Assembly: GCF_023856365.1 (NCBI RefSeq)
Contig: NW_026042727.1
Span: forward strand, 1 to 64,000
DNA length: 64,000 nucleotides
From: Brienomyrus brachyistius
Lineage: Eukaryota; Chordata; Actinopteri; Osteoglossiformes; Mormyridae
Direction of reading: 5' to 3'
Shown here: in pieces, positions 1-12,500 of the stretch
How the letters are laid out: every line of letters starts with the position of its first letter
Position numbering within the stretch: position 1 is the stretch's first letter
The notes under the pieces: generated by a model
The model's database searches: none
What the model was told of the DNA's origin: nothing
Seen by the model: only the letters and a program-made list of their open reading frames with translations
Made by a program: the position numbers and the translations under genes

Positions 1-363
1 TTTTTAACTGATTTGTGATTCATCATTACATGCCAGGGCCAGCAGCTCTGCATGGCTCGACCCTCATAAACATTCTCCACACATGCTGTTCAGGCAGTGG
101 CCACAGAAATTCCCCCAGTGAACTTTATGCTTTCTGTCGGAGAGTATGCTGTGTTCTGGCCTTAAACCCTGCATACTACTTTGCAGACTTTGATCCTCTT
201 AACAACAATTGGCATTTCTGGTGGCTGAATATCCATCCATCCGTCATCCAACTGCATGCTTAAAAGCTGTGAATAATAGTAATAATTCTTAAAATTGCAA
301 CTATCTAGAATTTCAGCCTAGTTACTCAGCTAAATTACTATTTAAACCTAGAATAATTTCTAT
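1..363. other. Unassigned sequence
   Basis: No gene, RNA or repeat that I recognise. The short open frames lack domain features and the base composition is ordinary AT-rich intergenic. Confidence 0.4.
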
Positions 364-723
364 AAGGGGCGGCATGGTGGTGCAGTGGTTAGCACTGTCG
401 CCTCACACCTCTGGGACCCGGGTTCGTGTCTCCGCCTGGGTCACATGTGTGTGGAGTTTGCATGTTCTCCCCATGTCGTTGTGGGGTTTCCTCTGGGTAC
501 TCCGGTTTCCCCCCACAGTCCAAAAACATGCTGGGGCTAATTGGAGTTGCTGAATTGCCCGTAGGTGTGTGTGTGTGAGTGGATGGTGTGTGAGTGTGCC
601 CTGCGATGGGCTGGCCCCCCATCCTGGGTTGTTCCCTGCCTCGTGCCCATTGATTCTGGGATAGGCTCCGGACCCCCCGCGACCCAATAGGATAAGCGGT
701 TTGGAAAATGGATGGATGGATAA
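364..723 (+). repeat. tRNA-derived SINE, full-length type, (TGGA)n tail
   Basis: The left end has a tRNA-like pol III promoter: an A box (TGGTGCAGTGG) followed by a B box (GGGTTCGTGTC). The body then carries the phrase 'catgttctccccatgt' and a CCCCACAGTCCAAAAACATG block, and the copy ends in ATGGATGGATGGA. The same family recurs at 6372-6729, 9350-9905, 10918-11142, 26709-26866, 33107-33390 and 45205-45343. It is a common fish interspersed repeat; I do not assign a database family name. Confidence 0.85.
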
Positions 724-1954
724 TTTCTATATGTGTGATAGAATCAAAAAATATTTTGTTTTACATATAAATCTTCACAAGGTGTATTACACATGGTATT
801 CCCCAGACACCGCCACCCCAACAGATGCTTTGTTTGTTAAGACAATAGCTCAGAAAGTGTTGATCGATCTTTTGCAGCTTTTACCAAGGTTTGTACAAGC
901 CAAAATTAAATTTTGAAACGGATCCCTGCCACACCCTGCCCTCCTGAACCTCCCGTTTCCTCCCTAGTGTGGTATAACGTGCCATGCCTGTTCCGCGTTT
1001 GTTTTACCTCTCCTTCCTGCCCTTGTGTTACTCATTTCAGGTGCCTCTAGTTTGCTCCCTGCTTAGCCTTGTATAAATGTGCTTCTCAGTCCTGCCTTTA
1101 ATGTTGCTGCTGCTGTTTGGCCTGTGTGTTCTTCCCTGCTTATGATTCCCCCGTGATCCAGTTGTGATCCAGTTGTCTTCATATCATGTATTCACATTCC
1201 TCAGCTGAGAGTGAACAAAGTTCTGTGGAAAGTATCTGACTACAGATAGACTTTCACCCAGTTCTCTGCGGGAGCTCTGATTACAGAGTGACTCCCCGAC
1301 TACTTCTGAAGCCCTTCCTTAAGTATCCAGACCAGGTGATGGCATGTTTCTGAAGACTGACTAATTTCGGTCAATGGTTAATTTTAGGGGCATTGCTGAC
1401 CTTGGTTCTCAAGTCCCCAGCCAATCAGATCACTTTAGGGGGTGGTTGTAATTCCCTTGTTCTACCATGAGAGAATCTCTCTCAGTTTGGTGGGTTGAGC
1501 CGAAGTTTCTGTATTTCTCTTAGGAAAAGCTATACTGCCTTAAATCTGAGAGTATAATACTCCTCGTCTCATGCCTATTCAAACGAGACCAAACATGCGT
1601 GTATTTGTCCCTAACATCTATGTGTGCTGAGTTATCCTGTTTATAGTGGAAAAGGTGTCTGTGTCTGGAGGCTGACAGCTGTTGTTGCTGTGGATTGATT
1701 GTGGAACTCTGGTCACTCCGGGGGTGAAAGGTCTTGCTTTTTCTGTGCTGCTCCAGTTATTCCTATCCAGTCTCTCAGGAGCCGGCAGGCCTTTGCCTTC
1801 CTTAAAAGGGGTGGTTTTTGACGAGTTGAGTCCAGTCTTGCCTGGGCCAGCGGAGCTCTGAAATAGGACTGATGCAGGCTGATCAGAGTTGGGGCCTGCA
1901 GGACCTATAAGTTTTATGTCCTTACAGAATGTAAGTGGCATCATACTAAACTAG
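724..1954. other. Unassigned, possibly degraded LTR or LINE DNA
   Basis: Low-complexity-free sequence with no recognisable coding domain on either strand. A TATAAAT near 1070 and pyrimidine-rich stretches look LTR-like, but I find no paired ends or target duplication. The 108-codon minus-strand frame at 1618-1944 has no recognisable domain. Confidence 0.3.
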
Positions 1955-3267
1955 TGGTGTTCGAACTAGCATGGAAAGAGGCTATGGGTAGCTACAAAAA
2001 GGCTCTTAGTGCCGCCAAATCATCTAGTATCTATCAGAACTAATTGAAATAAACAAAATAATCCTAGATTCCTATTTACTATGGTGTCCAAGCTGACTAA
2101 TAACCAGACCACTGGTTATTTTCCAGTGACGACTTTATGAAACTTTTTGACCAAAAATATGCTCAATTAAACAGAACATTTTGAATATTGAATATTGGTT
2201 AACCAGTCAGAACTGATGTACTTAATTTTATCTTCAAATTCATCTACTTGTATGCTAGAACCTGTTCCATCAAAATTATTCAGCGATGCTCCCAGCATTG
2301 ATTGACCGCTACTAGCAATAGTTAAACTAAAACATATAATCATATTACCCCAATTTTATCTTCACTGCACTGGCTGCCAGTTAGATTTCGTGTTGACTAC
2401 AAAACACTGCTCTTAACCTATAAAGCTGTAAATGGTCTTGCACCGCAGTATGTGAGTGACCTCATTTGCGTTCCGAATCATACACTTAGATGACGAGATG
2501 GAGGTATTCTATCCGTACCCAGAATAAAGAACATTACCTTTGGGGAAGAGCATTTGCTCATAAAGCACCACAGCTATGGAATAAACTTCCTATTAGTGTT
2601 CGGAACTCAGACACAATCTCTGCTTTTAAGTCAAGGCTTAAGATGTACCTCTTTCGCCAGTCTTTTGGATAGTTAAATCTTCTTTTCTAAGGTGAATGGG
2701 AAATCTGGAGGTTCATAGTTATTTGAGATTGAAGGGGAAAGGGGGGGATTGGTGCTGTCGTCCTGCCACTCTCGCCGATCACTTAAGCTGTGGATGGGAG
2801 GTGGCTTGACGCCAAAACCTCTGTAAACCCTCATGCCTGTGCTTCCTTCCAGGTCACTCTTTTAGGCAGGCTGTCATAGTTGCTTTAGTCCTGCCGGTTA
2901 GGTGTAGGGCAATAACTCTTCTCCATCTTCTCTTTTTCGAGCTGATACCGAGCCGACTACACCGTGTGAACCCGCACCTGGACTCCTGGATATAACTACA
3001 TGAAACCAACTGGGACTTTATAACTATATGAACTCTAATGAATGTCAATGTAAATGCAGTTTCATGCTCCTTGGTCGCCCAGAGGAGGATGGGGTCCCCT
3101 TCTGAGTCTAGGTTCCACTCAAGGTTTCTTCCTGCTAGAGGGAGTTTCCTTGCCACTGTCGCCTCAGGCTTGCTTGGTGGGGTTCTGGCCGGTTAAATGT
3201 AAAGTGCTTTGTGACAATGCATGTCGTTAAAAGCGCTATATAAATAAAATTGAATTGAATTGAAGTG
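1955..3267 (+). mobile_element. L2-type LINE, 3' part, decayed
   Basis: Conceptual translation near 1960-2170 resembles the N-terminal side of an L2 reverse transcriptase region (AWKEAMGSYKKALSAAKSS, then SSDDFMKLF). An internal deletion follows, then at 2340-2672 the typical C-terminal segment: LxWLPVRFRVDYKTLLLTYKAL, then APQLWNKLPISVRNSD and FKSRLKMYLF. The 3' UTR ends with the fish L2 tail (AAGCGCTATATAAATAAAA followed by ATTGA repeats). Stop codons and frame changes make it inactive. Confidence 0.85.
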
Positions 3268-4870
3268 CTTCCTCAGATTCATTTTTAAATGTTCTCCAGC
3301 TAATTTCCACTATGGCCACGAGTTCTAGTATTTTAAATTAATATTGAAATGGTCATTTGGGCTGAACAGCATCCCGACCTGTTAGAATCTTATATACCTG
3401 GATCATGTCCCCCCATAGTCTCCTTTGCTTGAGGCTAAACAGATTCAGCTCAGCGAACCTCTCCTCATAAGACATTCCTCTAAGTGCAGGAATCATTCTA
3501 GTCATCCTACGTTGCACCTTTTCCAAGGCAGCAATGTCCTTCTGAAGGTATGGTGACCAAACCTGCACACAGTATTCTAGGTGGGATCTTACCAAGGAAT
3601 TATATAATCGTAGCATCACTTCTCTTGACTTACATCTCTAGGTGTGTGGAGTTTAATCCAACATCCTTTTGCCTTTTTTTAATGCTTCCCCACACTGGCA
3701 AGAGTGGGACATGGAAGTATCAACATACACACCGAGATCTTTCTCGTAATCAGCTACCTTTATTTCAGTGGAACCCATAAAATATCTGTACTTTACTATA
3801 TTTACTATATTTCTGCTCCCTGCATGGATTACCTTATATTTATCTATGTTAAATTTCATCTGCCACGTATGAGCCCAGTCGCTAATTAAATCCAGATCCT
3901 GTTGTAGCCTCTCTGGACATGAGACATGATCTAACATCAATCAGAAGATACCACACCAGCAGATAATGATTTCTGGAATAGTAAAGTTAAAGGTTGGCTA
4001 ATAATACCCCTCATCTCTTTTAAAACTATAGATAAGATGCCATCAGGGCCTTGCGATTTATTTATTTTGAGCTTAGCTAGGCTTTGTACCACATCAGCCT
4101 CAGTTATACATATATTGGTCATAGACATCGTTGTATTTGTACTAAATGGTGGTAAGCTATTCTACTGTGAACAGCCATTGTAAAATAATCATTAAACTCA
4201 TTTATATCAATTTCATTTTCAATTATAAGGCCCTTACTATCCTGCAAATGAGTGATTTTCAGCTTTTAGAGCTCTTTCGGAGTTAAAATATTGGAAGAAA
4301 CTTTTAACGTCATCCTTATAACTGTTATTAACTAAACCTGTAGACTTAGATACTCCTGCTTTATTTTGAAATCATTAGTTAATTTCCATTTGTGGAAGAA
4401 AGCCCTTTTGCTCCTGACTTTATTCTTAATTTTCGTAGTAAACCACCTGTGACATCGCGTGCTGGACGAACAGGCAGGAAGCGAGGAATCAAGGATCCGG
4501 GAAACGGAGAGTCGGGAATGAGGGTTTATTGATGAAAACAGGTACCAACAGCGAGAGATTTCAATGACAGGACTGGGGAAACAGACTTGAATGTGGACTA
4601 AATACACAGGACTACTCAAACTGACAGAAAACAGCTGGTTACAATCGGGGCAGCACACATGGTTAATGAGGGGGCGTGGCACACACGAGGATCGTACAAG
4701 CAGGTCATGACACCAGCTTGGTTGCAGTTTCCTAGATTTAGTTTTTCTGGAAACGGGTATGAAGTTCTTTTGCACTTGCAACAATGTGCTTTTAAAAAAT
4801 TCCCATGCCTCTTCCACAGTATTGCTATTTAACTCCATCCGATTTACAGTTTCTAGTTTCAGTCTCATAC
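3268..4870 (-). mobile_element. CR1-type LINE fragment, interrupted by a solo LTR
   Basis: The minus strand encodes the C-terminal part of a CR1-clade reverse transcriptase (LYNSLVRSHLEYCVQVW, EKVQRRMTRMIPALRGMSYEER, LKQRRLWGDMIQVYKIL). Upstream RT segments lie at 3653-3940 and 3937-4128 and an N-terminal portion at about 4715-4868. Frameshifts occur throughout. A 265-bp LTR (4448-4712) is inserted and splits the frame. A closely related plus-strand copy lies at 37305-38300. Confidence 0.85.
4448..4712 (-). mobile_element. Solo LTR, proline-rich LTR family, inserted in CR1
   Basis: On the plus strand it starts TGTGACATCG and ends GGTCATGACA. It carries the hallmark segment 'gggggcgtggcacacacgag' shared with the LTRs at 20274-20561 and 24013-24312. 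The flanks are CCACC on the left and CCAGC on the right, a 5-bp target duplication with one mismatch. It interrupts the minus-strand CR1 reading frame, so it is younger than that CR1 copy. Confidence 0.8.
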
Positions 4871-4919
4871 CATTGAATTACCCTTCCTAACATTGTATAC
4901 TTTTGTTTTGGACTTGGTT

Positions 4920-5900
4920 GAAGACTCAGGCAGCAGGAGTTGCCCCAACGTTGGTATGTCCTTATCCATAAGGGGGAGTAAACGTTCTGGTTTCCCGACC
5001 TTATAGATGAAGGAGTTGGGGGATGTTGCCAGTGACCTGCCGGATTCCAGGCAGAACAGGCCTCGCTATGCCACAGCCCTTCAGAGACTGGGCCTTCCGT
5101 GCAGAACCTCTGCATCCAAATTAGACCAGTTGTTTAACAAAACCCTAAAATGGGGTTATTTTTGACATGGAACGGGACTTTGATTCAACAACCCATTACT
5201 TAGTTGCGGCAAGTACCCAATATCAAGTATAGCTGCAAAGAATCTGCCAGAGATTTTCAGAGAAGTTCCCCAGATGCATGGACTGGACTAAGGTGCGTCA
5301 GATTAAACAGGAGCCTGGTAAATTCTGTGAGCCCCACGCCAAGTGACTGATGGAAACATACTCCAGCTACAGTGAGATGGACCCTCCAGCGGACCGAGAG
5401 TGGGATTCCCTCTGGGAGCGACAACTCGTGCAGTTGCTGGTGGATGAGCTGCAAACAGACATCAAGAAGGACTTCCAACCTCACAATCATTTACCAAACC
5501 ACTTCAGGTAACTTGTAAAGATGTAGGTATTGGAGTATTCACACATTCATTTGCAGTGTCCACCTCCTGTCCGGTAAATTTGGCAGGACAAAATTTGAAT
5601 AACCTATAGGCCAGACTCATGAATGCGGCTGAACGAGTAAAGGTAGAACAGGTGGCCAATCCTGTTTATACAGTCCCTAGTAGATTGAGAACCACCTGAT
5701 TGCAACTGTAGTTGGAATCAAGGGCTGAGCAGCATGGTGGCCTGGGGGACAATTATGAAAAACACAGACCCACTGATATCCTTAAAACCCACAATCAAAA
5801 GAGGAGTCAGGATGGCCAGTGACATGTGCTGGCTAAATGGGGACAACAAAGAGAGAACAGAACAAGGCAGGGAGGGATTCTGACACAGGTTGCCATGCTA
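4920..5900 (+). pseudogene. Degraded retroviral-type gag fragment
   Basis: Broken plus-strand frames resemble a retrovirus-like Gag capsid region at about 5010-5100 and 5285-5505, with a possible decayed zinc-knuckle region near 5820-5890. A stop codon (near 5346) and several frame changes interrupt it. The same family appears on the minus strand at 37083-37304 and 38297-38580. With the integrase pieces at 7780-8740 it may represent one old plus-strand element. It is non-functional. Confidence 0.55.
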
Positions 5901-6371
5901 CTTTGTTTAAATATGCTGTAATGTTTTAGTGCAAGCCTTAGACAATGGAATCTCTGAATGACGCCGCAGTCTGGCTCTTTCTGAAGGTCCTATACTGTAA
6001 CCGTCCTGAGAAGTTGTTTGCATGCACTTGCTGCCTTGACACTTGTTGATGTGCGTGTGCCCTGCTCGAGCAGTAAAGGGGAGATCACATGCAGAGCTGA
6101 TTTTCTGTAGTTCCTTAGAATAAAAATAGAATATTCTCTTCAAATAGGAACACATGCTGCGTTTGATTATTTCACTCCAACTCGGACAAAAACGTCACGA
6201 AAAAACATCACTTCCCATTAGAAACGCCTCTTTTATGACGTTAATGTCTGACAGAATCTTCTTGTCCGAGTTGCCCCTGTGACGTAATTTCAACATGGCG
6301 GCTTACACACTCAACATTAATTCTATTTTACAAATCCTTAAAAATGTTTATTTTGTTAAATTTATTATTAT
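5901..6371. other. Unassigned sequence
   Basis: No recognisable gene. It may include the decayed interior of the retroelement that starts near 4920. Confidence 0.3.
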
Positions 6372-6729
6372 CCCATCCATCCATTTTCCAAACTGCTTAT
6401 CCTACTGGGTCACGGGGGGTCCGGAGCCTATCCCGGAAGCAATGGGCACGAGGCTGGGAACAACCCAGGATGGGGGGCCAGCCCATCGCAGGGCACACTC
6501 ACACACACCATGCACTCTCACATGCATTCCTACGGGCAATTTAGCAAGTCCAATTAGCCTCAGCATGTTTTTGGACTGTGGGGGGGAACCGGAGTACCCG
6601 GAGGAAACCCCACGACGACATGGGGAGAACATGCAAACTCCACACACATGTGACCCAGGCGGAGATTTGAACCTGGGTCCCAGAGGTGTGAGGCAACAGT
6701 GCTAACCAGTGCACGACCATACCGCCCAT
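6372..6729 (-). repeat. tRNA-derived SINE, full-length type
   Basis: This is the reverse complement of the family described at 364-723. It begins with ATCCATCCATTTTCCAAACTG and ends with the tRNA-like head (GTGCTAACCAGTGCACGACC). Confidence 0.85.
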
Positions 6730-7779
6730 TTATTATTATTATTATTTATAATTATTAGTAATTATTAATGTAATTGCACGTGTTCGATTTAGAGAATACC
6801 ATATTGTGACCGTAAACAGTATCCTAACATGCAATATCAGATTTTTACCAGACTTGTTAGTGTTTTTGGTTTGTTTGTAGTTTGTTTGCCTCTCGAAAAA
6901 AGAATATCGCTATGAATGTACTAAAATACTTTATAAAGCTTTTAATGTGGTTTGACTAGTTCCTGTTTCTTGTTTATTTGTCTGAAATAATAATCTTACT
7001 CCATAACTGCTAAAATATAAAGCAACAACACAGCAGCGTATTCATGGAGGCAGCCATGTTTGTTCCGAGTTGTGCTAGCTTGAACGGGAGATTGTTGGAT
7101 GTGATGTCACCCAATTTGGAATTTCCAAGTTCCGAGAGAAAAACGAACGCACCACAAGACTCTGGCTGGAAATTTCTACAATAGAGCCATTTAGTTATTT
7201 CTAGAAAAATATTTAGAGCCAATGACCTGATGTCATTGTAACACAGGTCACTGTCCGTGGTGCTGAATTCTCTACTTGATGGGCTGGTGCTGAATGAATA
7301 TGACAGCTGGCCAACATGTCTGTGTGCTTCCACTGACTGGCACCCAGACATATAATGACTTTTAACAATGAGGAGGGAAACGTCCAGACAGGAAATTAGT
7401 CAACAGTAATTAGTAATCACATATAGTTCTCATTTATCATGATGTAAAATTCAAAAACCTTTTTTTTATTATTAAGGGATAAATGTAATTGAGTTTTAAT
7501 GTATCCTTTCCGCTCTTAAAATCGCAAATTATTTCTGACTATTAATCTGCACATTTTAATAATTTCATTAATATTACCTAATTGGTTTGTCTTTTTTATT
7601 AAATTTTAAAACTAGCTGTACAATTGTTGATGTTGTTGCTGTTCTGAATGTCATTGGCCTGTTGCCTTACGTCTGTCTAAACATGAGTGAGGGGATGGAT
7701 GCACTATTCTATGGGGGCCTCTGTAGAGAATAAATGATCCTAATTTTATATTGAGAGAGATGGTTAATTCCTTTTTAAT
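6730..7779. other. Unassigned AT-rich sequence
   Basis: No coding domain recognised. It starts with a short (ATT)n tract directly after the SINE. It may be interior of a decayed retroelement. Confidence 0.3.
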
Positions 7780-8745
7780 CCATACTGCGTTCAGAGCCCC
7801 TGTTCTGCCGTTGATCACTGCTGCATATCATCCCCAAACCAATGGCCTGGATGAGAAAACGAATGATGACATAAAATGGTAAGTCTGTTTTTGAGGTTGT
7901 TTTAGAACTGTGTGAGACAGGCTCTATTCTTTTAACATTACATCAGGAATTACTGATATTATTGACAATCAATCCCTTAATATACAGTATCTCACAAAAG
8001 TGAGTACACCCCACACATTTTTGTAAATATTTTATTATATCTTTTCAAGGGACAACGTTAAAGATATGAAACTCTGATAGAATGTAAAGTAATCAGTGTA
8101 CAGCTTGTATAATGGTGTAAATTTGATGTCCCCTCAAAATAACTCAACACACAGCCATTAATGTCTGAACTGCTGGCAACAAAAGTGAGATTAAAAATGA
8201 TTTGTGGCAAGATCGGATCATGTGTGTTGAAGAGTTTCTTATGACTGACAAGTAGTTATTTAAAAACATATCTTGAAACAGCAAATTACATTGTTCTTAA
8301 TGCTTTTAGAAAATGACTCTTTATAATGATCTGTGAATAATAATAATTTGCTATGAATGTTTTTCCACTTCAGCTTTCCACAATTATTCTTCCCGATGAG
8401 AAAAGCTACGGCACGTTTTTTGATGAAAAAAATAAAGTAGTTGAGACAATAAGCAACAACAGCTGAAAACATCTCCTAGTAACAGGAAAAACAGAAGCAG
8501 GCATGTGGTAAACGAATACAAAAGAGGTACCAAAACACAGTTTATCATGTTGGAGATGAGGCGCTTCTGTTCAACATGAGGAAGCGGGGACGGAAAGGAG
8601 GAAGAACGGAACCGGATTTTACCGGACCTTATGTCATCCAGGCAATATGTGGCAAGCTGGTTACACTGTCTAATTCTGAAGGGGCAACTTTAAAGAACAA
8701 ATACAATGTAAACCACATACAGAAGGAGCCAAACTGATGTCCCAA
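7780..8745 (+). pseudogene. Gypsy/retroviral-type integrase remnants
   Basis: Two plus-strand pieces look like one integrase. One at about 7790-7885 has the conserved YHPQTNG segment near the third catalytic position. One at 8540-8738 has a GPY/F-type C-terminal module (FTGPYVIQAI) and ends in a stop codon. Between them is unrelated DNA that includes a Tc1-type end (about 7980-8200). The catalytic core upstream is not recognisable, so the element is dead. Confidence 0.65.
7980..8200. mobile_element. Tc1-type terminal fragment
   Basis: It begins CAGTATCTCACAAAAGTGAG, a sequence typical of the terminal repeat of a fish Tc1 family, followed by 'tttattatatcttttcaa'. I see no transposase and no clear opposite end. 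It lies inside the integrase remnant. Confidence 0.6.
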
Positions 8746-8824
8746 GTCAGGAATCACACAAGGTGCCAGAAGAGTATAAGACCAGTAAACCTCCCTCTAG
8801 CGCAGAGCTTCTGACAATCGAGAA

Positions 8825-9346
8825 GGATGCTGACAGTTGAAAAAAAACTCATGTCTGTGTGTTATGAAAGAATATCAATAAATGTTTCCGAAAGGGGATG
8901 ACTCATTTGGTAATTATTTACGGCTTATGTTATGGCTGCCAATTTACAGTCTTTACTGAAGTCTGACTTCTTTTGAGTCACCTTTAATATAGATTGGACA
9001 CTCTCTATGCAATGTGCAATACTTACATAGATGGTAAATGTTTACCTGCTTGCACAGATGGATGATTAGGTAATTAGTGTAAGTGTGTGTGTGTGTTCAA
9101 TCGCATGTATGTCCAAGGTCCATAGTAAATAATATACACTGATCAAGAGATGCCCGAAAGTGGATAAAAGAGGACATTAGTGGGTGCATCACTTAGTGTA
9201 ACGCGTGCAGGAAAATGAGCAGGACTGCAAGCCATATAATGACCCTTGTCTAGCTCTTAATACAGTATGCATACAGTGATGTATCTACAATGGACAGCTA
9301 CTATGAGCAGATAGCACAGTACAGGTGCTTATAAGATCTGTATGCT
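8825..9346. repeat. Left arm of a large inverted repeat (LTR-like)
   Basis: This segment, from GGATGCTGACAGTTG to the CTGTATGCT next to the SINE, recurs in inverted orientation at 11141-11683. It directly follows the end of the integrase remnant and contains an AATAAA (8877-8882), so it may be that element's 3' LTR. The inverted arms continue into the adjacent SINE copies. Confidence 0.75.
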
Positions 9347-9349
9347 GTT

Positions 9350-9543
9350 TCCATCCATCCATCCATTGTCCAAACCGCTTATCCTACTGGGTCGTGGGGG
9401 GTCTGGAGCCTATCCCGGAAGCAATGGGCACGAGGCAGGGAACAACCCAGGATGGGGAGCCAGCCCATCACAGGGCACACTCACACACTATTCACTCATA
9501 CATGCATACCTACGGGCAATTTAGTAACTCCAGTTAGCCTCAG
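9350..9543 (-). repeat. tRNA-derived SINE, truncated copy
   Basis: It has the 3' half of the SINE family (minus strand) and stops at the point where a second, full copy starts (9546). It looks like a partial duplication or a SINE-into-SINE insertion. Confidence 0.8.
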
Positions 9544-9545
9544 CA

Positions 9546-9905
9546 TCCATCCATCCATCCATTGTCCAAACCGCTTATCCTACTGGGTCACAGGGGGTCC
9601 GGAGTCTATCCCGGAATCAATGGGCACGAGGCAGGGAAGAACCCAGGATGGGGGGCCAGCCCATCACAGCTCACACTCACACACCATTCACTCACACATG
9701 CACACCTACGGGCAATTCAGCAACTCCAATTAGCCTCAGCATGTTTTTGGACTGTGGGGGGAAACCGGAGTACCCGGAGGAAACCCCACGACGACACGGG
9801 GAGAACATGCAAACTCCACACCCATGTGACCCAGGCAGAGACTCGAACCCGGGTCCCAGAGGTGTGAGGCAACAGTGCTAACCACTGCACCACCATGCCG
9901 CCCCC
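9546..9905 (-). repeat. tRNA-derived SINE, full-length copy
   Basis: This is the full-length minus-strand member. Its sequence matches the truncated plus-strand SINE at 10918-11142 more closely than other copies do, including a shared TCACAGCTCACACTC variant. Both therefore belong to the inverted duplication. Confidence 0.85.
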
Positions 9906-10917
9906 TGTATGCTATTTCATTCTATAAAAAGAAACTTACTGTACTGTACAATAAAGTATTTCACCACTGCTTCTTCCTCAGCTCCCACTGTTTGCTAGCA
10001 CATGCATCTTTTGATTTCTTAGTGCAATCTGTGCTTTATTTTTTTTTTGTGAAATGTAAGTGCAGTATCTGTTTATTAAGTGCTGTGGTTTAATATGTAC
10101 ATTATTATTTCAGTACTGTGTATACTGTCCTTAATGTCTTGCCTCTCTCGTATAACTTGAGATACGCCCAAATTGACTTGCAACAAGTGGTCCTGGTTCC
10201 AAATGCGGAAGGCGATGGATACCTGTATTTTATATGCTGTAGTGTGCTGGGTGTCAGACATTGCAATGCACCTTGCTTTGATCTTGACCTGTTAGATCAG
10301 AGGGAGGTAATCTTATCCAGAAAGGGCCACTGTGTATGATGGTTTTCACTGCAACTCTCTGAACAGCGAACCTAACAGTTATCCCAATACCTTGATCTTG
10401 CTAGCATATTTAAATGTGTACCTATTCAGGAATAGAGTGGTGAAGGCATTCAGAGGAGGACTGATGATTATCAGAGGGAACAAAGGGGCTGGGTACTTGT
10501 CAGTATCCAGTAGAACCACCAGACTCCTACACTGAATGGTTCTGGATGTGGCACAGACGTTAATCCCTCTGTATTAGGGGATCCGTCTCCAGTTTGTACT
10601 CTTCTAGTTAATAGGTAGATTATCAGGCAGTTTTTCACCCTAGTCCAGTACTCATTGACAGCCTAATACACCGTGTTTCAGTTTGTCTTGATAGTCAATA
10701 CATGTCACAGGATGTACATTACTCTGATGGGCAGGCCCTCTTACATATGATGGAAATTGCAATACCTACTTTTGGCCACGAGATGGCAGCAAGAAAATAG
10801 AAAAATTATTTTCCCACGGTCTACTAGCAGCTTTTAGATGTTAATTCTTCATAAAAATAATTTGACTTGATCCAATGTATTTTTAATACAAACAATTACC
10901 ACACAAAGCTGCTAGTT
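9906..10917. other. Spacer of the inverted duplication
   Basis: About 1 kb of single-copy-looking sequence between the two inverted arms. I recognise no gene domain in any frame. Confidence 0.45.
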
Positions 10918-11142
10918 TCCTCCGGTTTCCCCCCACAGTCCAAAAACATGCTGAGGCTAATTGGAGTAGCTAAATTTACCGTAGGTGTGCATGTGTGAGT
11001 GAATGGTGTGTGAGTGTGAGCTGTGATGGGCTGGCCCCCCATCCTGGGTTCTTCCCTGCCTCGTGCCCATTGATTCCGGGATAGACTCCGGACCCCCTGT
11101 GACCCAGTAGGATAAGCGGTTTGGACAATGGATGGATGGAAA
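10918..11142 (+). repeat. tRNA-derived SINE, 5'-truncated
   Basis: It begins inside the SINE body at CCTCCGGTTTCCCCCCACAG, lacks the tRNA head, and ends in ATGGATGGATGGA. It is the mirror of the 9546-9905 copy. Confidence 0.85.
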
Positions 11143-11683
11143 TAGCATACAGATTAAGCACCTGTACTGTGCTATCTGCTTATAGTAGCTGTCCATTGTA
11201 GATACATCACTGTATGCATACTGTATTAAGAGCTAGATAAGGACAGTGGGTCATTATATGGCTTGCAGTCCTGCTCATTTTCCTGCACCCGTTACACTAA
11301 GTGATACACCCACTAATGTCCTCTTTCATCCACTTTCAGGCATCTCTTGATCAGTGTATATTACTTACTATGGACCTTGGACATACATGCGATTGGACAC
11401 ACACACACACACACACACACTTACACTAATTACCTAATCAACCATCTGTGCAAGCAAGTAAACATGTACCATCTATATAAGTATTGTACATAGCATAGAG
11501 AGTGTCCAATCTATATTAAAGGTGACTCGAAAGAAGTCAGACTTTAGTAAAGACTGTAAATTTCTCAGCCATAACATAAGCCGTAAATAATTACCAAATG
11601 AGTCATCCCCTTTCGGAAACATTTATTGATATTCTTTCATAACACACAGACATGAGTTTTTTTTCAACTGTCAGCATCCGATC
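11141..11683. repeat. Right arm of the large inverted repeat
   Basis: This is the reverse complement of 8825-9346 with scattered differences. One is a longer (CA)n tract at 11398-11420, where the left arm has a short (GT)n near 9085. Confidence 0.75.
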
Positions 11684-12157
11684 CAAACGGGATTCCCATT
11701 TCCTTTCTGTGGGATCCAACAGAACACGGGCTGACCATCAGTCAACATGTCTTCAACCATGCAGGACAGGACCCAGTCCAGGCCAAACCTCACGGTGCTG
11801 GTGTTAATAAAAAAAATGTAAGGAACATGCAGCTGCAGCTCACACACAAACACAGTCCACAGCATCCAGAAAAAGGTCAGGCCTTTTTCTTCTTTAGCTG
11901 ACTCCGCCCAGACCTCGCCCCCTTTCTGGGCGCCTCGCACTATGCCTTTGAACTGGCCCTGCAGCTTGGCCCGTTTCCTGTTTCCCAATGCAAGTCATAA
12001 GATTCACCCGTAAATGATATTTTGAATCGGAACGATATTTATTACTATTGTTTAGATTAAATATATAACGGTTTAATGATTGAATATAACTTGATATTGT
12101 TGTTTGTGTTGTTTAGTTTGAGGTTCTAGTTTCTGTCTTTATCCGCTTTCGTTTCAG
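11684..12157. other. Unassigned; upstream intron of the T-box gene remnant
   Basis: No T-box domain exon is recognisable here. The minus-strand frame at 11671-11988 has no identifiable domain. Confidence 0.35.
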
Positions 12158-12439
12158 TAGGCAGCTGGTTCATCCCAGGCTCAGGGTCTCTCTGCTCTTC
12201 ATCAAACCCACACCCCCAGTTTGGGAGCACCCTCTCCCTCTCCTCCCCCCACGGCTGTGACTGTTACTCCTCCTTGAGGAGTAACTGCTCCGCCCCCTAT
12301 CCCAGCCCCTATACCCACAGGAGTGCATCACCCAGTGAGCCGCCGCCCTGCCTGTCCCCTCACACAAGCACACACTGAAATCATGGTCCTAAGCTCTCTG
12401 TGTGGGTCACCACGATAGTACAGCACACCGACGATTACC

Positions 12440-12500
12440 CTCTGACTGAATCAGAATCAGCTTTATTTGGCCAAGTATGTTCACACATATTGGGAATAGT
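12440..12500 (-). repeat. LINE/SINE 3'-end fragment
   Basis: The segment 'gaatcagaatcagctttatt' followed by 'ggccaagtatgttcacac' is a very common fish retroposon 3' end in reverse orientation. It lies in the first visible intron of the T-box remnant. Confidence 0.6.
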
